DNA from: Apostichopus japonicus
Lineage: Eukaryota; Echinodermata; Holothuroidea; Aspidochirotida; Stichopodidae
Assembly: GCF_037975245.1 (NCBI RefSeq)
Contig: NC_092579.1
Location: forward strand, 17,493,678-17,557,677
Direction: 5' to 3'
DNA length: 64,000 nucleotides
In this document: positions 21,331 through 34,547 of the stretch, piece by piece
Layout: every line of letters starts with the position of its first letter
How positions within the stretch are numbered: position 1 is the first letter of the stretch
The notes under the pieces: generated by a model
What the model was told of the DNA's origin: nothing
Database searches by the model: none
Seen by the model: the letters and a program-made list of their open reading frames with translations, nothing else
Position numbers and translations under genes: made by a program

Positions 21331-23052
21331 ACATCATTAGCCTAGCTAATTTATACTAGAATTTTAAATTTCTGCCCCTCAAACTTCAATTACTTCATCT
21401 CACAATTTCGATTTCTTCCAGTCATTTCGACTTTGTTTATTCTAATAAAACCCTTTAAAACCCGAGACAAAAGCACGGTCATCGCATCCGCGATCATGCA
21501 TATACGTGATGAGCGGTTAAAAAAAATCTTCTTTTTTTTGTTCTCCTTCAATACGTGCCTAGAATCATGAGGTTGCGCCCTATACTGACTAATGGGCAGA
21601 GGTTATACAGTGAATATCGGTTAGACTGGGCTACCCATGCAGTCTCTGGCTAAGATGACTAAATTTCTTGAAAAGTGTGATCAAAATAAGCCTGCCTGCA
21701 ATCGACATGAGTTACTTAATCGGAAACGAAGGCGTGTATTTCAATTTTGCCATTTGGTTTCTCTGAGTTTTCGTTCAGGTGATCATTTATATGATGTTCC
21801 ATTCAATGAAACCACTAACTTTATTTTGACTTGACAATATTATTGTGCATACTGACTTATCTCAGTACTTGTTTGCCAAATTTAAACTTCGACCTTACCA
21901 GCTTACTACACTAAAAGCTCAGTAAAAATGACACCATATTCTATGCAATTTTCATATAAATATTCATTACTTTTATTGAGTTATCTGTCGTTAAGAATTT
22001 GGAGCCCAATAAAATTCGCCAAATTTATTAACGATTCCGTAGATTGTACGAATTTCAATCAAAATTTGCAAGCCCGCACAACTAATCATGCGTCAATCAT
22101 ACCCCTGTTTTCAGGGACGTAGCTAAGGCCTGGTGATGGGTGGGGGGGGGGTACGGTGTAGTGGCTGAAAATCCAACTGGATGGGTTTTGAAGCCAGAAA
22201 ATTCCGACTCCTGGTTTGTATCCCCCCCCCCCAGTCCTCGCGCTACTCGTTAACGATACAGTCAGTGTCACTCAGACACCAAATCTTTCGCGACTGCACT
22301 TTTGTTCCGAACTTTTTTCGATACATTTGTACCCACTGGCACTCATTTCACAAATTTATTAGCCCCCCCCCCACCCCAACCAAATATTTTTTTGAAAATT
22401 CGGGCAATATGCTGATAACTTTTCGGGCACCTACTGAAAGAAAGATTATTTGCAATGTGTTTTTTAGTAGTTAAACTTATATTATTATTACCATTAATAT
22501 TGCAACGACTTCCCCAATAATTATAACCAATATGGAAGGGTAATAACTCGGACATGATTATGTTATTGGCATGCGACGTAAAAACCGATGCATGCCTATA
22601 TTATGATATGCACATTAACATGTGGAACGCGCGAAATTTTGGTTATATTTCTCGGGCAGGTCGTTATAGTCCCCCCCCCCCCCAATCAAATTGGGCTCCT
22701 ACGCCTATGGCGGTATTTCTATTAGGCATTTTTTTAAGTATTCAAAATCATACGAAGTTTCTTACGTTGGAGGATAGGAATCGCGAGATAAAATTTTCTT
22801 AAGTGGCATGGAAAACGTGATAAATATGACTGATTACTAAAGGTCAACTTTGACCGAAATTTTTAGGTCATGCACAATCACAGGAATAAATGAATAGGCC
22901 TAGATAAACTAGAGTGCGACAGTCGGAAATTCCGACTGCCGCACTCCAATTTTCCAACTATCATCAGTTTTACCAAGTTTGGGGTGAGATACCCACACAC
23001 CCTATAACTTTCAGTTTCGTGGCTAGCCTGTCTTGAGTCCATTCTCTTGAAT
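21331..23052. other. Intergenic DNA with poly-C/G tracts and hAT-like ends
   Basis: Contains G or C runs near 22140, 22203, 22366 and 22671. CAGGGACGTAGCTAAGG at about 22109 and CTCCTACGCCTATGG at about 22696 resemble ends of hAT-type MITEs. Target duplications could not be matched. No gene is visible. Confidence 0.35.
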
Positions 23053-23394
23053 CATTGGCGTAGGAAGGTACTTTTGAGTGGGGGGGCTGAAGACTGATGG
23101 CCGGCCTGGGGGGGGGTCCTCCCCTTTGGATTTTTTTTGCATTTCCAGGTGGCCTCAGATGCATTTTGGTGCAATATAGCACACTTCAACACCCAATCCA
23201 TTTTGTAAATAATTTTGCATTTTCACCTGGCCCTATAGATGCAATTTGGTGCTCCAAATGAGATTTTTTTCTCATTTGGAAATAAAAAAGGGGTTTTCTG
23301 ACTCGCGGAGCGGGGGGGGGCGGAATGATACTTCCGCCCCCATATTTTTCACTGGGGGGCTGGCGCCCCCACCCCCCCGGTTCCTACGCCCTTG
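23053..23394. mobile_element. hAT-type non-autonomous element (MITE), complete
   Basis: A 342-bp element with inverted ends CATTGGCGTAGGAA and TTCCTACGCCCTTG. It is flanked by an exact 8-bp duplication TCTTGAAT (23045-23052 and 23395-23402). The 8-bp duplication and the CAGTGGCGTAG-like ends are typical of the hAT superfamily. The interior is rich in G runs and has no open frame. Copies or fragments occur at 51400-51765 and 52936-53016. Confidence 0.85.
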
Positions 23395-23986
23395 TCTTGA
23401 ATAGTACCTTTCTCTCGGTCACACCGATGCAGTTTGCGAAATTGTGTCATTTACTTCCATTGCAATGAATAAACTGCAGGTATTTTCATGTTTCCTCTGT
23501 GGAACTTTAAAAAGTGGACGATTCGGTGTTAAAATCTTGACCGGGCAGCATGTTTAGACTATTTTTTTTTTAACATTTGTGCATAATGAACATGCTGACA
23601 TGAGTGGTCGCATTGATTTTAGCTTTCTGTCTTTAGATTGCGACAGCTTTTCCAATAAAACCACCTGGTCGGAGTGCATTTAGAATAAGAAACATTGAAT
23701 GAATCTACTTCGGGGAAGTTTGTTTTCCGAAACTCATCAGCAAACAGGTACTGAGACTTTTAAAGGCCAATTCCCCTGACAAGCAGCTTTGTGAAATGGC
23801 GACCTCAGTTAGTTTTACAATTCGACGATATATAATATATATATATAGAACGAACGCCTTGACCAAGATTACTATTATGATGAAAATACTTTCATGTACT
23901 GGTTAAGAAAAGTCACCCAAGATAAAACCTGGACACGAAAACCAAACAAGCATGTTTCATGTTATCTTTCCTTTGATATAATATAG

Positions 23987-24029
23987 GGGTGTCACATACA
24001 TCACACCAGAGCAGTTCCAAGGCAACGAG
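23987..24029 (+). other. Candidate upstream (5' UTR) exon of MFSD13A copy 1
   Basis: A 43-base segment with acceptor GATATAATATAG and donor GAG/GTAAGT. Spliced to 26085 it gives an open frame (VTYITPEQFQGNE, then VDYKKLF...) that stops before the MFSD13A ATG. It would therefore be 5' UTR, possibly with an upstream frame. A TAGGC-rich stretch lies nearby (24400-24460). Confidence 0.3.
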
Positions 24030-26084
24030 GTAAGTCATCTGAATAATGCTGTAGGCACCTTGATTACAGACAACTGAATCAATGGATCTCGCTGACCTTG
24101 ATGAGAGATTATTGCGCAATAACTCGAATTGTGGGCGCACGTAAAAATACAGTATACGGATCTACAGTCCCTACGTACAACCATTACCTCAATGGTACAA
24201 CCATCATGGAGCTATAACCGTGGTACAACTTTCGGTAGCACAGGCGCTTGTTTGTAATTGTACTGTTATTGTTACCTTCAAGTAAACATGTGAAATTGAA
24301 GACGATAATAGCAAATAAGTGAAGTAAGTACAAGTAACCTCCCCTATAATATAATCTTTAAAGACAAATCTGGTAGTTTAGAAACAACTTTGAAGGTGAA
24401 TAGCCTAGTGAGGCTTCAGCTAGGCGTAAGTCAGGCCTGAAGTTTAGCCCTAGCCTAGTGCTTTTTGTTTAGGGCAAAATTATTGAAAATAGGCCGACAG
24501 TGGTACACAAAATCTATTTTGCTATACCTTTTCAATATCTGCATTTCTCTATTATGAATTTGTCAAGTTTGGTTGGCTCTAATGTAGAATGTCCTCGCAG
24601 TATGTAAAGTACACTTATACTAGGCCTGCATTGTTTATACAGTATCTTCGAAAAACTGCTGCAGTTTGTAACTGAAAGGTTCTTCACACTAATGAAACAA
24701 CCTACAGTAGATGCCATTATTGCTGTGTATCAGTTGACGATGCCGGTGCTTGGAAAATAGGTCAACATGCAAAACGAGTTTGGATATATAGTAACTTTCC
24801 GAAATATATATCTCTGATGTACACTTTCTGACTATTTTCAATGGACGTATCAGATTGTCCAAGTGAAATCTGGTATAGTATACTTGCAAAATACTTTGGT
24901 TACACCCTACGAGTTGTATATTCGTTCAGTTAAAAGCCGTATTTCAATTTCTTGGCACCTTGAAAATGTTGTTAATCGTGCTGTATGCCTCCCTAGATAG
25001 GCACTGTTAAGTGTTATTTCTGTATTTCCAAGCAGTAGAGTTTGAGCAGCAACAAACTGTTTTGTGGAACAAAGGTTTTCTTTAACAGAAGCATGATAGA
25101 GATTCCATTTCGTTTTTCCATTCCACATACATATACTCCTTTTAAGTGGCTCACAATTCTGTGTATTTACTTTATATTTTTATTTAATAATTTCTTACAA
25201 TATGGATATTAATTGGGCGCTTCATTGCCTTACGTTAAGACTCTACGTAAAATATCAGTGCAGGTTGACGTTTTTGGGTGAGCTGTTGATCTTCAATTTG
25301 CTGAAGCGACAAGCCCGAAGTGGCCTCTATGTATAAATTTCTGTGGTTAGGAGTTTTCTGTAGTGATAGGCTAGTCATACTCATAGAAATGCAACAACTA
25401 GGTAGTCCATGCATGAACAACTACAAGGTAACTAGGCTAGTGCAGAAAGCTAGAAGATTACAGTAGCAAGCGTACTGATTGGACATTGAATCTATATGTG
25501 AAATATGTATAGTGTAAGCACTGCTGTGCTAACTTGTTAGTGTGGTTGTGTCAAATGTATACTGATATTTACATGTCATGTATGTTCCCTGATTGATCTA
25601 GCCTAGAGATGGAACGAGTTTATTGTGATATTTAATTTGCACTAAAAACTAAAAGGCCTTTGCCGAGGCCCGTAGTTATACCCTTTACTCCTGTACAATG
25701 CTTTGCAATGGCATGCATTCTATTATATACCTGCATATTAATGATGCATGGTCTGAGTGACAGACATGTTCGAGCCATGCAAGGCACGGCTCCTGCAGGT
25801 AAATTGGATATTAATGATTGCTGTTGAGGTTGTCAATTTAGATGAGTACATAGCCTATGGTTGAGTGTACGTGTGTAGTTCAAATGTGTACAGCTGAACT
25901 GAGGAGATTTAAGACATCAGTACTACTAGTACAATAACTAGTACAAAAACAGCACTTTTATCTATGTATACAGTTTACTATATACTGTGTATGTATCATT
26001 CAAAAGTATAATTTCATACAATCTTGACATCTGTATTATCTTTTCCGTTGTTTTGTTTCATCTAAATTCATTGTTTCTTTGCAG
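24030..26084. other. 5' flank or leader intron of MFSD13A copy 1
   Basis: AT-rich. Holds a TAGCCTAG-type motif cluster at 24400-24460. No transposon or other gene was recognised. Confidence 0.3.
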
Positions 26085-27130
26085 GTGGATTATAAGAAGC
26101 TGTTTCATCACTTTCTGAACAGAAACCATCTCTTACTTAAAAGTACGGCATCTCCAACTAGAGATTACCAACAAGAGCTTTAAAATATCTTGTTATTCTA
26201 GCTCCCAATGTGATAAATCACCAAAAATTGATCACCATGGCAATCTCCATCGATCGAAATGCCTTTTTTCTATCTATGACGATTTTTGGATCAGGACTCA
26301 TGTCCTCTGTATTTCGCTTCTATTACGTGAAGCTCTTCCTCGATATGTACGGCATTTCACAACCGTGGTTTCAGTTTGCGCAAGTCGTTTATCTGATATG
26401 GAATGCGCTCAATGATCCACTGTTTGCCTACTGGCAGGATAATTCTATGCTTATGGCATTCAGGAGTAGACGGCATTCGATTCTATATGGGGCTCCAGTC
26501 TTTGCTTTAAGTTTTCTACTATTTTGGTTTCCCTGGAGACAGTATGCTACCCACGATTGGATGATAGGACTACATCTGATGGTGTCACTCTGTTGTTATG
26601 ATTCTCTATACACTTTTGTGCTCCTAGCCTACTGTTCACTTTTCGCTGAAATATCAAAAAACTTGGATTACCGGCTGACGCTGACTCGATATAGTCAGGT
26701 CGCTGGCATCTTTTCGTCGCTCTCTGTTACGGCCGTGCAATTTATATCTAACGGACTGGAAGACTTCCATGCTTTTCAGATGTGCTGTATTTGCATTGCA
26801 TTCATGGCTTGGATTTCCATGCATTTCACAGGGAAACATGTCAGGACAAATCCCACTTATAGCTATGACACCCTCATCTCCAATGACGAAGTAGAAAGCA
26901 GTCAGAAGTCAGTAGAAAACGAAGGTTCCTTCCAACAGCCTTTACGTCAGTTGAGACAGATCCTAACCAAAGATTTTGTGGCCTTTGTAGCCACAAATTT
27001 CTTGCAAGTTTTACACATGGAGTACGGGGCCAATTTTATGGTGATATTTGGTGACCAACTGATTCCTAAAGATGACATCTCTGACTTTTCAAGAAAGCTA
27101 TTCTATGGTTCTTCAGCCATTCTACCAACT
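26085..27130 (+). CDS. MFSD13A: MFSD13A copy 1 exon with start codon
   Basis: Begins at acceptor TTTGCAG; coding starts at 26237 and encodes residues 1-298. Its last third (from about 26737) is nearly identical to copy 2, the earlier part clearly less so. Donor GTGAGT. Confidence 0.88.
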
Positions 27131-30100
27131 GTGAGTACAAGAAACCGATGTGTTACACTTTGTGCTTCAAAGCTGCATTTTTTGTTGTGTTTGCTAAAAT
27201 CTGATGTTACTTTATTTGTTACTGTATATATCTGTAATTAATATCTCATCGGGAAGGTTAAAATTAGGCATACCTAATAGTTGGCTAATTAATGTATCTT
27301 GTATTTCTGTATTGGAATTTATGATTAGTAAGTTGCTAACTGTTATGTTTTATTGCTAATTTGCATACCTTTAAACGAGAAGATAACTGCGTTTCCATCC
27401 GTTTGTGATGATATTTGTGATTACTAAGTAAATTATAGTGATACTTTGATATGTCTCACATTGACAATGTGACATCTCTTAAAGCCTGATACCGCCCAAA
27501 CGAAAGATTATTATGCAAACAGTAGATATGTTGGGAGAGTTGTTCATCATCAAGATCTCTATATCTATATCTCTATCATACATTTTCGATGTATATACAT
27601 ATTTATTCACAGGTGGGAAATTTGGAATAAGGGAAATTTCCCAAGCCCTGCCGTGCCTTGTCCATAAATGAATATAAATCGAGTAAACTTCTCATTAGAA
27701 ATCTTCTTGGTGCATTCAATAGCAAATTCTAAATTCACCAAACAGAAACGGGTAAAGGCATGTGTAGCTGTACACAAAGATCATGAGATGAACAGTCGTA
27801 ACACATGGGTGACAACGGACAAACCTTGTATGGGGTGGTGTATAAGTCATCATCAAGAATAATATGCCTAACGAGGATTCTGAAGGGTTTAACAAGGGGT
27901 TGCCTTATCAAATGTCAATGACATTACAAGAAGACTGCTCTTGTAATATTAAAGTATCCATATTTAAGTAAATATACAATTACACACTGTACAGTACATT
28001 ACAAGTTACTGTGTCATTTGTATTCATGTCACTCTCATTTTCATCCACACACATCAAATGAATGATAATGAAATGATAATGTATGTAATCTTTCTTACAA
28101 ACTACAAATACTACTTTTTCTTCTTTCCAGATTGTGGTTTTTGCACTTAGCCCTATAATCGCCAACCACGGTTACTTCAGAATGATAATATTGACCAACT
28201 ATATCAACGTAGTGTTAGCCATGGCAATGTACTTTATAGGACCCTCCCACACTTGGATATTTGTAGCGTATCTGCTAATTGACAGGTAATTTGCATAATT
28301 CAACTAATTACACCTTTCTTCCATGCGGAGGGCTACTGTTCCTGAAAACTGGAGGGTACGGACAATTATGTATGTATTTTAGATCCTCCTGCAAGCAGGA
28401 ACTCACGAAGAAGCCTCATTGGCTTATCAAAGTCGCAAGCTGACCGAAGTCAGTCTCTTAGATTCATATTCATATCCCCGGTAAGAGTCACTCCAAGATT
28501 AATGTACTGTATGTCGTCCAGTAACAGAGTTGTTGACAATTAACAATTCATCATCATGGACGTTAAATATGAATGTAAGAGACTGACTTCGGTCAGCTTG
28601 TGGCTTTGATAAGCCAATGAGGCTTCTTCGCAAGTTCCTGCTTGCAGGAGGATCTAATATATATACATACACATAGTAGACATGTATGATAAATGGCTTG
28701 CAGACTTCAGAAAACCCAGGGAACTGTGTAGAAAAATACCTTCCATTATACTAATGTACCGAATAAAACTGTTCACAATATATCCTGCAAGTTGAATACA
28801 GAGAAGAATAAGCTACCATTCATAGAATTATGATAGTTTGCAGGAATATTAATTATTCAAGGTCAGTAACAATTTAAGAAGTTTTCAGATCATCCAGATG
28901 TATATTTGGTGTTGGAAAAAAATAAAAACATACACAGTTTTGTGCAGCTGACTAAGCTAATATAGTATATTGTTTATTGATTTTTGTTCACTTGTTCATA
29001 CTGTGCAGCTTATGTATCTAGAAACAATATTGGCAATACAAACATGAACAGGCTATCAGTTACATTATTCACCCAGTATGTTGTAGGAACAGTTTGATTG
29101 TAATATAGTGGGTCTGGTATTGCTGTACAAGCTAAAAGTATTCCATAGGGATTCCTGCAGTACTATTTCATAGTGATGTATGAAATCAATATTTAAATCT
29201 CGGTCTGGGTTTTATTTTTTGTTGGGTACCTGTAGTTTAAGAAATTGAATAATATACTATTTATAGAAGTTGTAAATCGGGTTCAAGGTATGAATCAACT
29301 CACAAATTTATTATTAGAATGTTAGATGCTTATTTATTTTTGGAAGGAGGGGAGGGAGGGGGAGGTGGTGGAACTTTTGTAACATGACTAAACTTGTTAT
29401 TAGAAAATATTTAATGTGGATGATATCTTTACATATCATCATGTTGCTAATGCCATAATATTGATGTCAAATTGAATTATGTACAGTACAGTAGCTTTGA
29501 TGTACATTACCAGCGCTGTGTGTTAGTCCACATATCCTGATATCCAACTGTCTAAGCTCAACTATATTCAGTGCGAGTCAAGCCCTCTCACCCGCCCGCT
29601 CACCCTCCAACTCCGGGTCCCCCTCCCCTTCCCCGAGTTGTTGTGATACAGAGACTTGCCACATCATATAGTTTTTAAATCGCTGTACAGTTTTTGTTGT
29701 TGTGAATTGTAGTCTGTGCGAAAGATAGCTTTTAATCGAGTCAAGGCCTCTAATACTATAATGAGAAAGTTTCATATATAAAATTTGGGGGTCCATATAT
29801 AAAGAACCCTTTGGTCAAATCTAAAAAGACACCCACAGAAATGATCTACTTATCCATAGCATTTTACAAACCATCTCAACCATCCCTTAAAGCCAGCTCA
29901 GTTGAATGTCCTGGTCGGCAAAACGTATTGAACATACTACTATGCTTACTAGCAAAACTGAATACGGTTATAAACTATTCTTTCAAATATCTTGAAAAAC
30001 CTGATAAGACAGAAACTGGACGATAATTGTCACTAACTTCAGGGTCACCTCTTCTATATCTACCAATGACTATGGCTATTTTCAATTGATCGGGATTCAT

Positions 30101-33058
30101 ACAACCAGATAGAGATAAATTAATAATGTAAGCAAGAGGCTTAAAGAATAAAAAGGTATTAATACTTTTCTTATCATGGAAGGGATTATGATATCAAAAT
30201 CGGCAAATTGTTCTAGTTTCAAGGTTCGCAATCCATTCATATTCAGTGAAGCGTTATTAGAAGAGAGAAAAGACAAGCATTTTGTCATGCCCATGTATCT
30301 ACAGTAGAACTATAAACATGGTAAAGAAGAGTAAACCTAACATCAGCATACTGTAGATTAGAACTATAACATGGTAAAGAAGAGTAAACCTAACATCAGC
30401 ATACTGTAGATTAGAACTATAACATGGTAAAGAAGAGTAAACCTAACTTCAGCATACTGTAGATTAGAACCGTATAACATGGTAAAGAAGAGTAAACCTA
30501 ACTTCAGCATACTGTAGATTAGAACCGTATAACATGGTAAAGAAGAGTAAACCTAACTTCAGCATACTGTAGATTAGAACTATAACATGGTAAAGAAGAG
30601 CAAACCTAACTTCAGCAAACTGTAGATTAGAACTATAACATGGTAAAGAAGAGTAAACCTAACTTCACCATACTGTAGAATAGAACTATAACATGGTAAA
30701 GAAGAGTAAACCTAACTTCAGCATACTGTAGATTAGAACTATGACATGGTTAAGAAGAGTAAACCTAACTTCAGCATACTGTAGATTAGAACTATAACAT
30801 GGTAAAGAAGAGTAAACCTAACTTCAGCATACTGTAGATTAGAACTATAACATGGTAAAGAAGAGTAAACTTAACTTCAGCATACTGTAGAATAGAACTA
30901 TAACATGGTAAAGAAGAGTAAACTTAACTTCAGCATACTGTAGATTAGAACTATAACATGGTAAAGAAGAGTAAACCTAACTTCAGCATACTGTAGATTA
31001 GAACCGTATAACATGGTAAAGAAGAGTAAACCGAACTTCAGCATACTGTAGATTAGAACCATATAACATGGTAAAGAAGAGTAAACCCAACTTCAGCAAA
31101 CTGTAGATTAGAACTATAACATGGTAAAGAAGAGTAAACCTAACTTCAGCATACTGTAGATTAGAACTATAACATGGTAAAGAAGAGTAAACCTAACTTC
31201 AGCATACTGTAGATTAGAACTATAACATGGTAAAGAAGAGTAAACCTAACTTCAGCATACTGTAGATTAGAACTATAACATGGTAAAGAAGAGTAAACCT
31301 AACTTCAGCATACTGTAGATTAGAACTATAACATGGTAAAGAAGAGTAAACCTATAACTTCAGCATACTGTAGATTAGAACTATAACATGGTAAAGAAGA
31401 GTAAACCTAACTTCAGCATACTGTAGATTAGAACTATAACATGGTAAAGAAGAGTAAACCCAACTTCAGCATACTGTAATTTCTCTATATTCTGGGGTTC
31501 ATATGACAATGCACACTAAGAAATGTTAATTACATAGGTATTCTACGCCATTGTGTTTGCCATAGGTACAGTAGTGTATTGTTAAGTGTTTACTCAGTGT
31601 GCATGTTATAAACAGAACCACATGCTGATGTATTGTACTTGCAGGTATACTGACTGAATGATTGGCACAGTAGCTAGCATACAGTATGTTAGTGGCAAGG
31701 TACAGTATACCAGCATGATGGCATCAATGTTTAGTATGTAGAAAAGATATATGGGCATTTGAAATGTTGCTTAAGATTTATATCAGAGGAAATAAATAGA
31801 GAAATATAAAAAAAAAAAAAAAATATTGCAGAAACAAAATCCTAATTTATCACCTTCAGCGATGGTATGTGATGAGAACTAATTAGAGACTAGCTTGGAA
31901 CTGTCTTGCCTGTTTGTCATCTAAAATGTCAGTACTTGGGCTTGAAAACTGGTTTATCATGATCTTTTTCTTACATTTTGTTTTTGATTCCTTGCCGGAG
32001 GCAGAAGGAATTTCTATATGATGGTGACGGGCATGTTTGTGTTCATGTTGTGACACTTGCTTGTAAACATCGTAACTCAAAAATTATATGGTGGATTTAA
32101 ACTTAATACTTGGTGCGTGGATCTGTCTTATTGAGTAAAAGAATGCTATTGTTTTCTGTGAAGTTCAATGGTAAAGAGGTAAAGTATGAAAACTTTGAAA
32201 TCTTTGTTGAACTTCATTCATGGTATCCTTACCAATGGATTATTAAAAGGGTTGATGCCACACAAGGGATAGTGCTAAAAAGAAGAGCTGCAGATCTCTT
32301 CTGGTTGTCGCTTAATTCCTGGACTAATTTAACCCACTCGCTCTACGTTAGTCAGATAGTTATTTGGAATTCTGAGTATATTGAAAGGCAACTTTTCACA
32401 AATTATCCAACTGGCATTTTGGTTATTTTTACTTTTTCAGATGTATGTCATCTTTTGTGTTTTCCTTCTTCAACCTTCCGCTGTCCGACATCATTGATCT
32501 TGATCAAGAAAAATACGACAGGAAGTAAGTTTTAGACTCATTTATAAAGGAGGGGCTCTGTCTTGCTCCAAATTATGCTACAAATTATCCCAAAATGATT
32601 ACTTTCAAATCCTTACAAATCTGTTTACCGACACTTCTCAGCTTTTTCTCTCACGGTTATGTACTTGTTTGTTTTATTTGAAATTGCTCAATGTCACGGA
32701 CGATCTACAATTTACATGATTTTTGCTATTCGTTCAGATTAGATCGTTTCTGATTCTCTCCTTTTTATATTCAATCAGGACACCGTTGTCCAGTAGTGTC
32801 TTCGGCTATAACGCTCTGTTCACCAAACCGGCCATCTCCATCGCACCGATGTTGGTTGTCGCCATCCTAAACGGTTACGGGTACGAATCTCTCCAGACGG
32901 ATAGCCTCACGTCTCAGGAATACAGCTCTCTGAGGAACGCTATGTTCAACATTACTTGTTTCTTCCCGTTGGTACTGAGTGCGTGCAGAATTTACACCTG
33001 GAGTAAATACAGCATTCGTACGTCACACTCTCAAGTAGCTCGCCACATTGAATCTTGA
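26237..33058 (+). CDS. MFSD13A: MFSD13A/TMEM180-like transporter, copy 1
   Basis: Four coding exons (26237-27130, 28131-28285, 32441-32524, 32779-33058) give 470 residues, close to vertebrate TMEM180 (517). The start ATG at 26237 has an excellent Kozak context (ATCACCATGG), and an acceptor at 26084 shows an upstream untranslated exon. Recognisable features are FSGLM-like transmembrane 1, the MFS segment WNALNDPLFAYWQD (a GPH-type N-D-P loop), many hydrophobic helices, and VFGYNALFTKPAISIAP in the last exon. The family is a multi-pass membrane protein of the MFS/glycoside-pentoside-hexuronide-like group; the substrate is unknown. A paralog follows 14 kb downstream in the same orientation. The splice model is fully in frame. 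Confidence 0.9.
27131..28130. other. MFSD13A copy 1 intron 1
   Basis: AT-rich. The first 12 bases match copy 2, then the introns diverge. A short ATCTCTATATC simple repeat lies near 27555. Confidence 0.45.
28131..28285 (+). CDS. MFSD13A: MFSD13A copy 1 exon 2
   Basis: A 155-base exon encoding two hydrophobic helices (VVFALSPIIANHGY... and MYFIGPSHTWIFVAYLLID). Acceptor TTTCCAG, donor GTAATT. Confidence 0.87.
28381..28661. mobile_element. Inverted pair of SINE bodies
   Basis: 28381-28466 is the inverse complement of the SINE tail seen at 15590-15662. 28470-28661 is the same body in forward orientation, including CAGTAACAGAGTTGTTGACAA and TTCCTGCTTGCAGGAGGATCT. The two copies form a large hairpin in intron 2 of MFSD13A copy 1. 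Confidence 0.75.
29640..30300 (-). mobile_element. Decayed non-LTR retrotransposon RT fragment (CR1/L2/Jockey-like)
   Basis: Minus-strand frames show reverse-transcriptase hallmarks in the right order: YRRGDPEVSDNYRPVSVLSG, then PGHSTELAL, then VGVFLDLTKG, then HYSIRG...IKSYLSHRLQF. Frames are broken by stops and shifts, so the fragment is dead. It lies in intron 2 of MFSD13A copy 1 and differs from the Jockey-like copies at 51-63 kb. Confidence 0.7.
30303..31478. repeat. Minisatellite, about 22 units of 53-54 bp
   Basis: Unit: ACTGTAGATTAGAACTATAA, then CATGGTAAAGAAGAGTAAAC and CTAACTTCAGCAT. Units are nearly identical, with small variants (ACCGTAT, AACATC, CAAACT). It lies in intron 2 of MFSD13A copy 1. 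Confidence 0.95.
31479..32440. other. MFSD13A copy 1 intron 2, remainder
   Basis: AT-rich with an A run at 31809-31822. The open frame at 32110-32535 is the retained intron plus exon 3, not an independent gene. Confidence 0.45.
32441..32524 (+). CDS. MFSD13A: MFSD13A copy 1 exon 3
   Basis: 84 bases encoding CMSSFVFSFFNLPLSDIIDL..., matching the family's cytoplasmic DLVDED-like segment. Acceptor TTTTTCAG, donor GTAAGT. Confidence 0.87.
32779..33058 (+). CDS. MFSD13A: MFSD13A copy 1 terminal exon
   Basis: Encodes TPLSSSVFGYNALFTKPAIS and the last helices, ending ARHIES, then TGA. The tail codons belong to a repeat that continues into the 3' UTR. Acceptor AATCAG. Confidence 0.88.
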
Positions 33059-33170
33059 TTGGTCAGAGGTGGCATTCCCGATTAACTCGCCGCATCGGAA
33101 CAGGATCGATTGTAAGTCACACGCCCAATTAGCTCGATCAACGTGCCGAAACCTGATTGCCAGTTTAATA
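33020..33170. repeat. Short tandem repeat across the MFSD13A copy 1 stop codon
   Basis: GTCACACTCTCAAGTAGCTC, then a variable ATTGAATCTTGATTGG-like stretch, recurs in diverged form about 90 bases downstream (GTCACACGCCCAATTAGCTC...GAAACCTGATTGCC). This is the same unit expanded after copy 2. Confidence 0.6.
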
Positions 33171-34547
33171 CGACACAGAGACTTCCTACCTACTGAAATA
33201 TGTATTGAAATCTGATTGGTGGAAATATAGTAGAAATTGGTTTTACCAGGAGATTTCTAAGTGTTGGGAACTTGGGATACATTTTTAAGGAACACACAAA
33301 ATGACTGAATGTCCCATTGAGGTTAATTTCCTCAAAGGTTGTAATAAAAACAGTTTAAGAATTTTGACCGAAGGTGACCTTATTTGACTATAGATCTAGC
33401 ATATGTGGTGCCAATACAGCCTATGGACCTTTAAAGTTATCCCGATGAGAAAAGGTGGATCTTTCAGTATGACTAAACCCTGACCTTGTGGTAACAATTC
33501 TACAGCTATCAGCTAGCAATCACTTGTGTTTTCAGGATGTCCAATAATAAGATTAGCAAACACAATTGCTAAGTATTCTTGTCGTTTAATATTACTTGTG
33601 TTAATTTGCGTATCAATTATAACATGCTGGAATGCATCTTGTGGACCTCTTCCGTGAGCGCTATATCAAAACAATTTATCTCAATAAGATCTCCATACCT
33701 TCCTTTATTTAATACAACTATTGATTCTAAATGCATGAACAGAGTTTGTTAACATTAAAATAGGAACTAGGAAGTCACAACAATCGTATTGAACATTTTG
33801 TCATTTTTTCGATCAGTCTTGTCAGAACGTTATAATCCTTCCATATGACTTTCTGTTTTCTTGCACGGTGCCATTTAGAGGTCACAATACCTTGCAACCC
33901 AAGTAACCAGGGATAATCACACCCCAATTTCATTCCACAGGACCACAAAATTCTGAGGTCAAAGACAATATCTTTGCTCTTTGCAATTTTTTTTTTTTTT
34001 TTTAACAGACATTCACAAAGTAATTCCCATCTTCTCTGACATAATGTTTCTGTTCCAATTAATAATGTTAGTAATATGGAAGAGAGTTTATACGGCATAT
34101 TACAACTGGTCTCCTAACAATGCATTTGCCAGTTAGTTTTGATCACTTTTCTTATTCTGTTTGAGCCTAACATGTGTAGATTCACATAATGAAGTAATCT
34201 TCATTTTTTTTTTTTTTTTCATTTTCCAATTTGCTATTCAGTGTGTTATTATACAACTATGACGAATATTAGAATTGCAAACAATGATGAGAATTTAAAG
34301 GAATTTATTTAGTTAATTTCCTCATTTAGGTTCATTTTGAGAAAGAAATGTCACCGAGGTCGCCTTGTAAAGGAATATCAATTGGAATTAATCTCGTACT
34401 GAATACTACACAATATTAATTTTGTGGATCTGCTGGTAAAATTAAAACTTTGCATAAACATCTGATATCCTCGTATGATGTCAACAAGTTGTAGCAATTA
34501 TTAGCTTCAAGATTTTTTTATTACGTACCTGTATAAATTTCTGTTGG
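33171..34547. other. Intergenic DNA downstream of MFSD13A copy 1
   Basis: AT-rich, with T runs near 33989-34004 and 34206-34219. No gene recognised. Confidence 0.4.

Noticed and set aside
26208-26210. ATG at 26208 or the GTG at 26210 as the MFSD13A start
   Set aside because: The ATG at 26208 is followed directly by TGA, and GTG is not a usual eukaryotic start; the ATG at 26237 has a strong Kozak context and aligns with the start of copy 2.
30303-31478. CRISPR-like array (regular repeats)
   Set aside because: Repeats are contiguous with no unique spacers and the genome is eukaryotic; it is a minisatellite.
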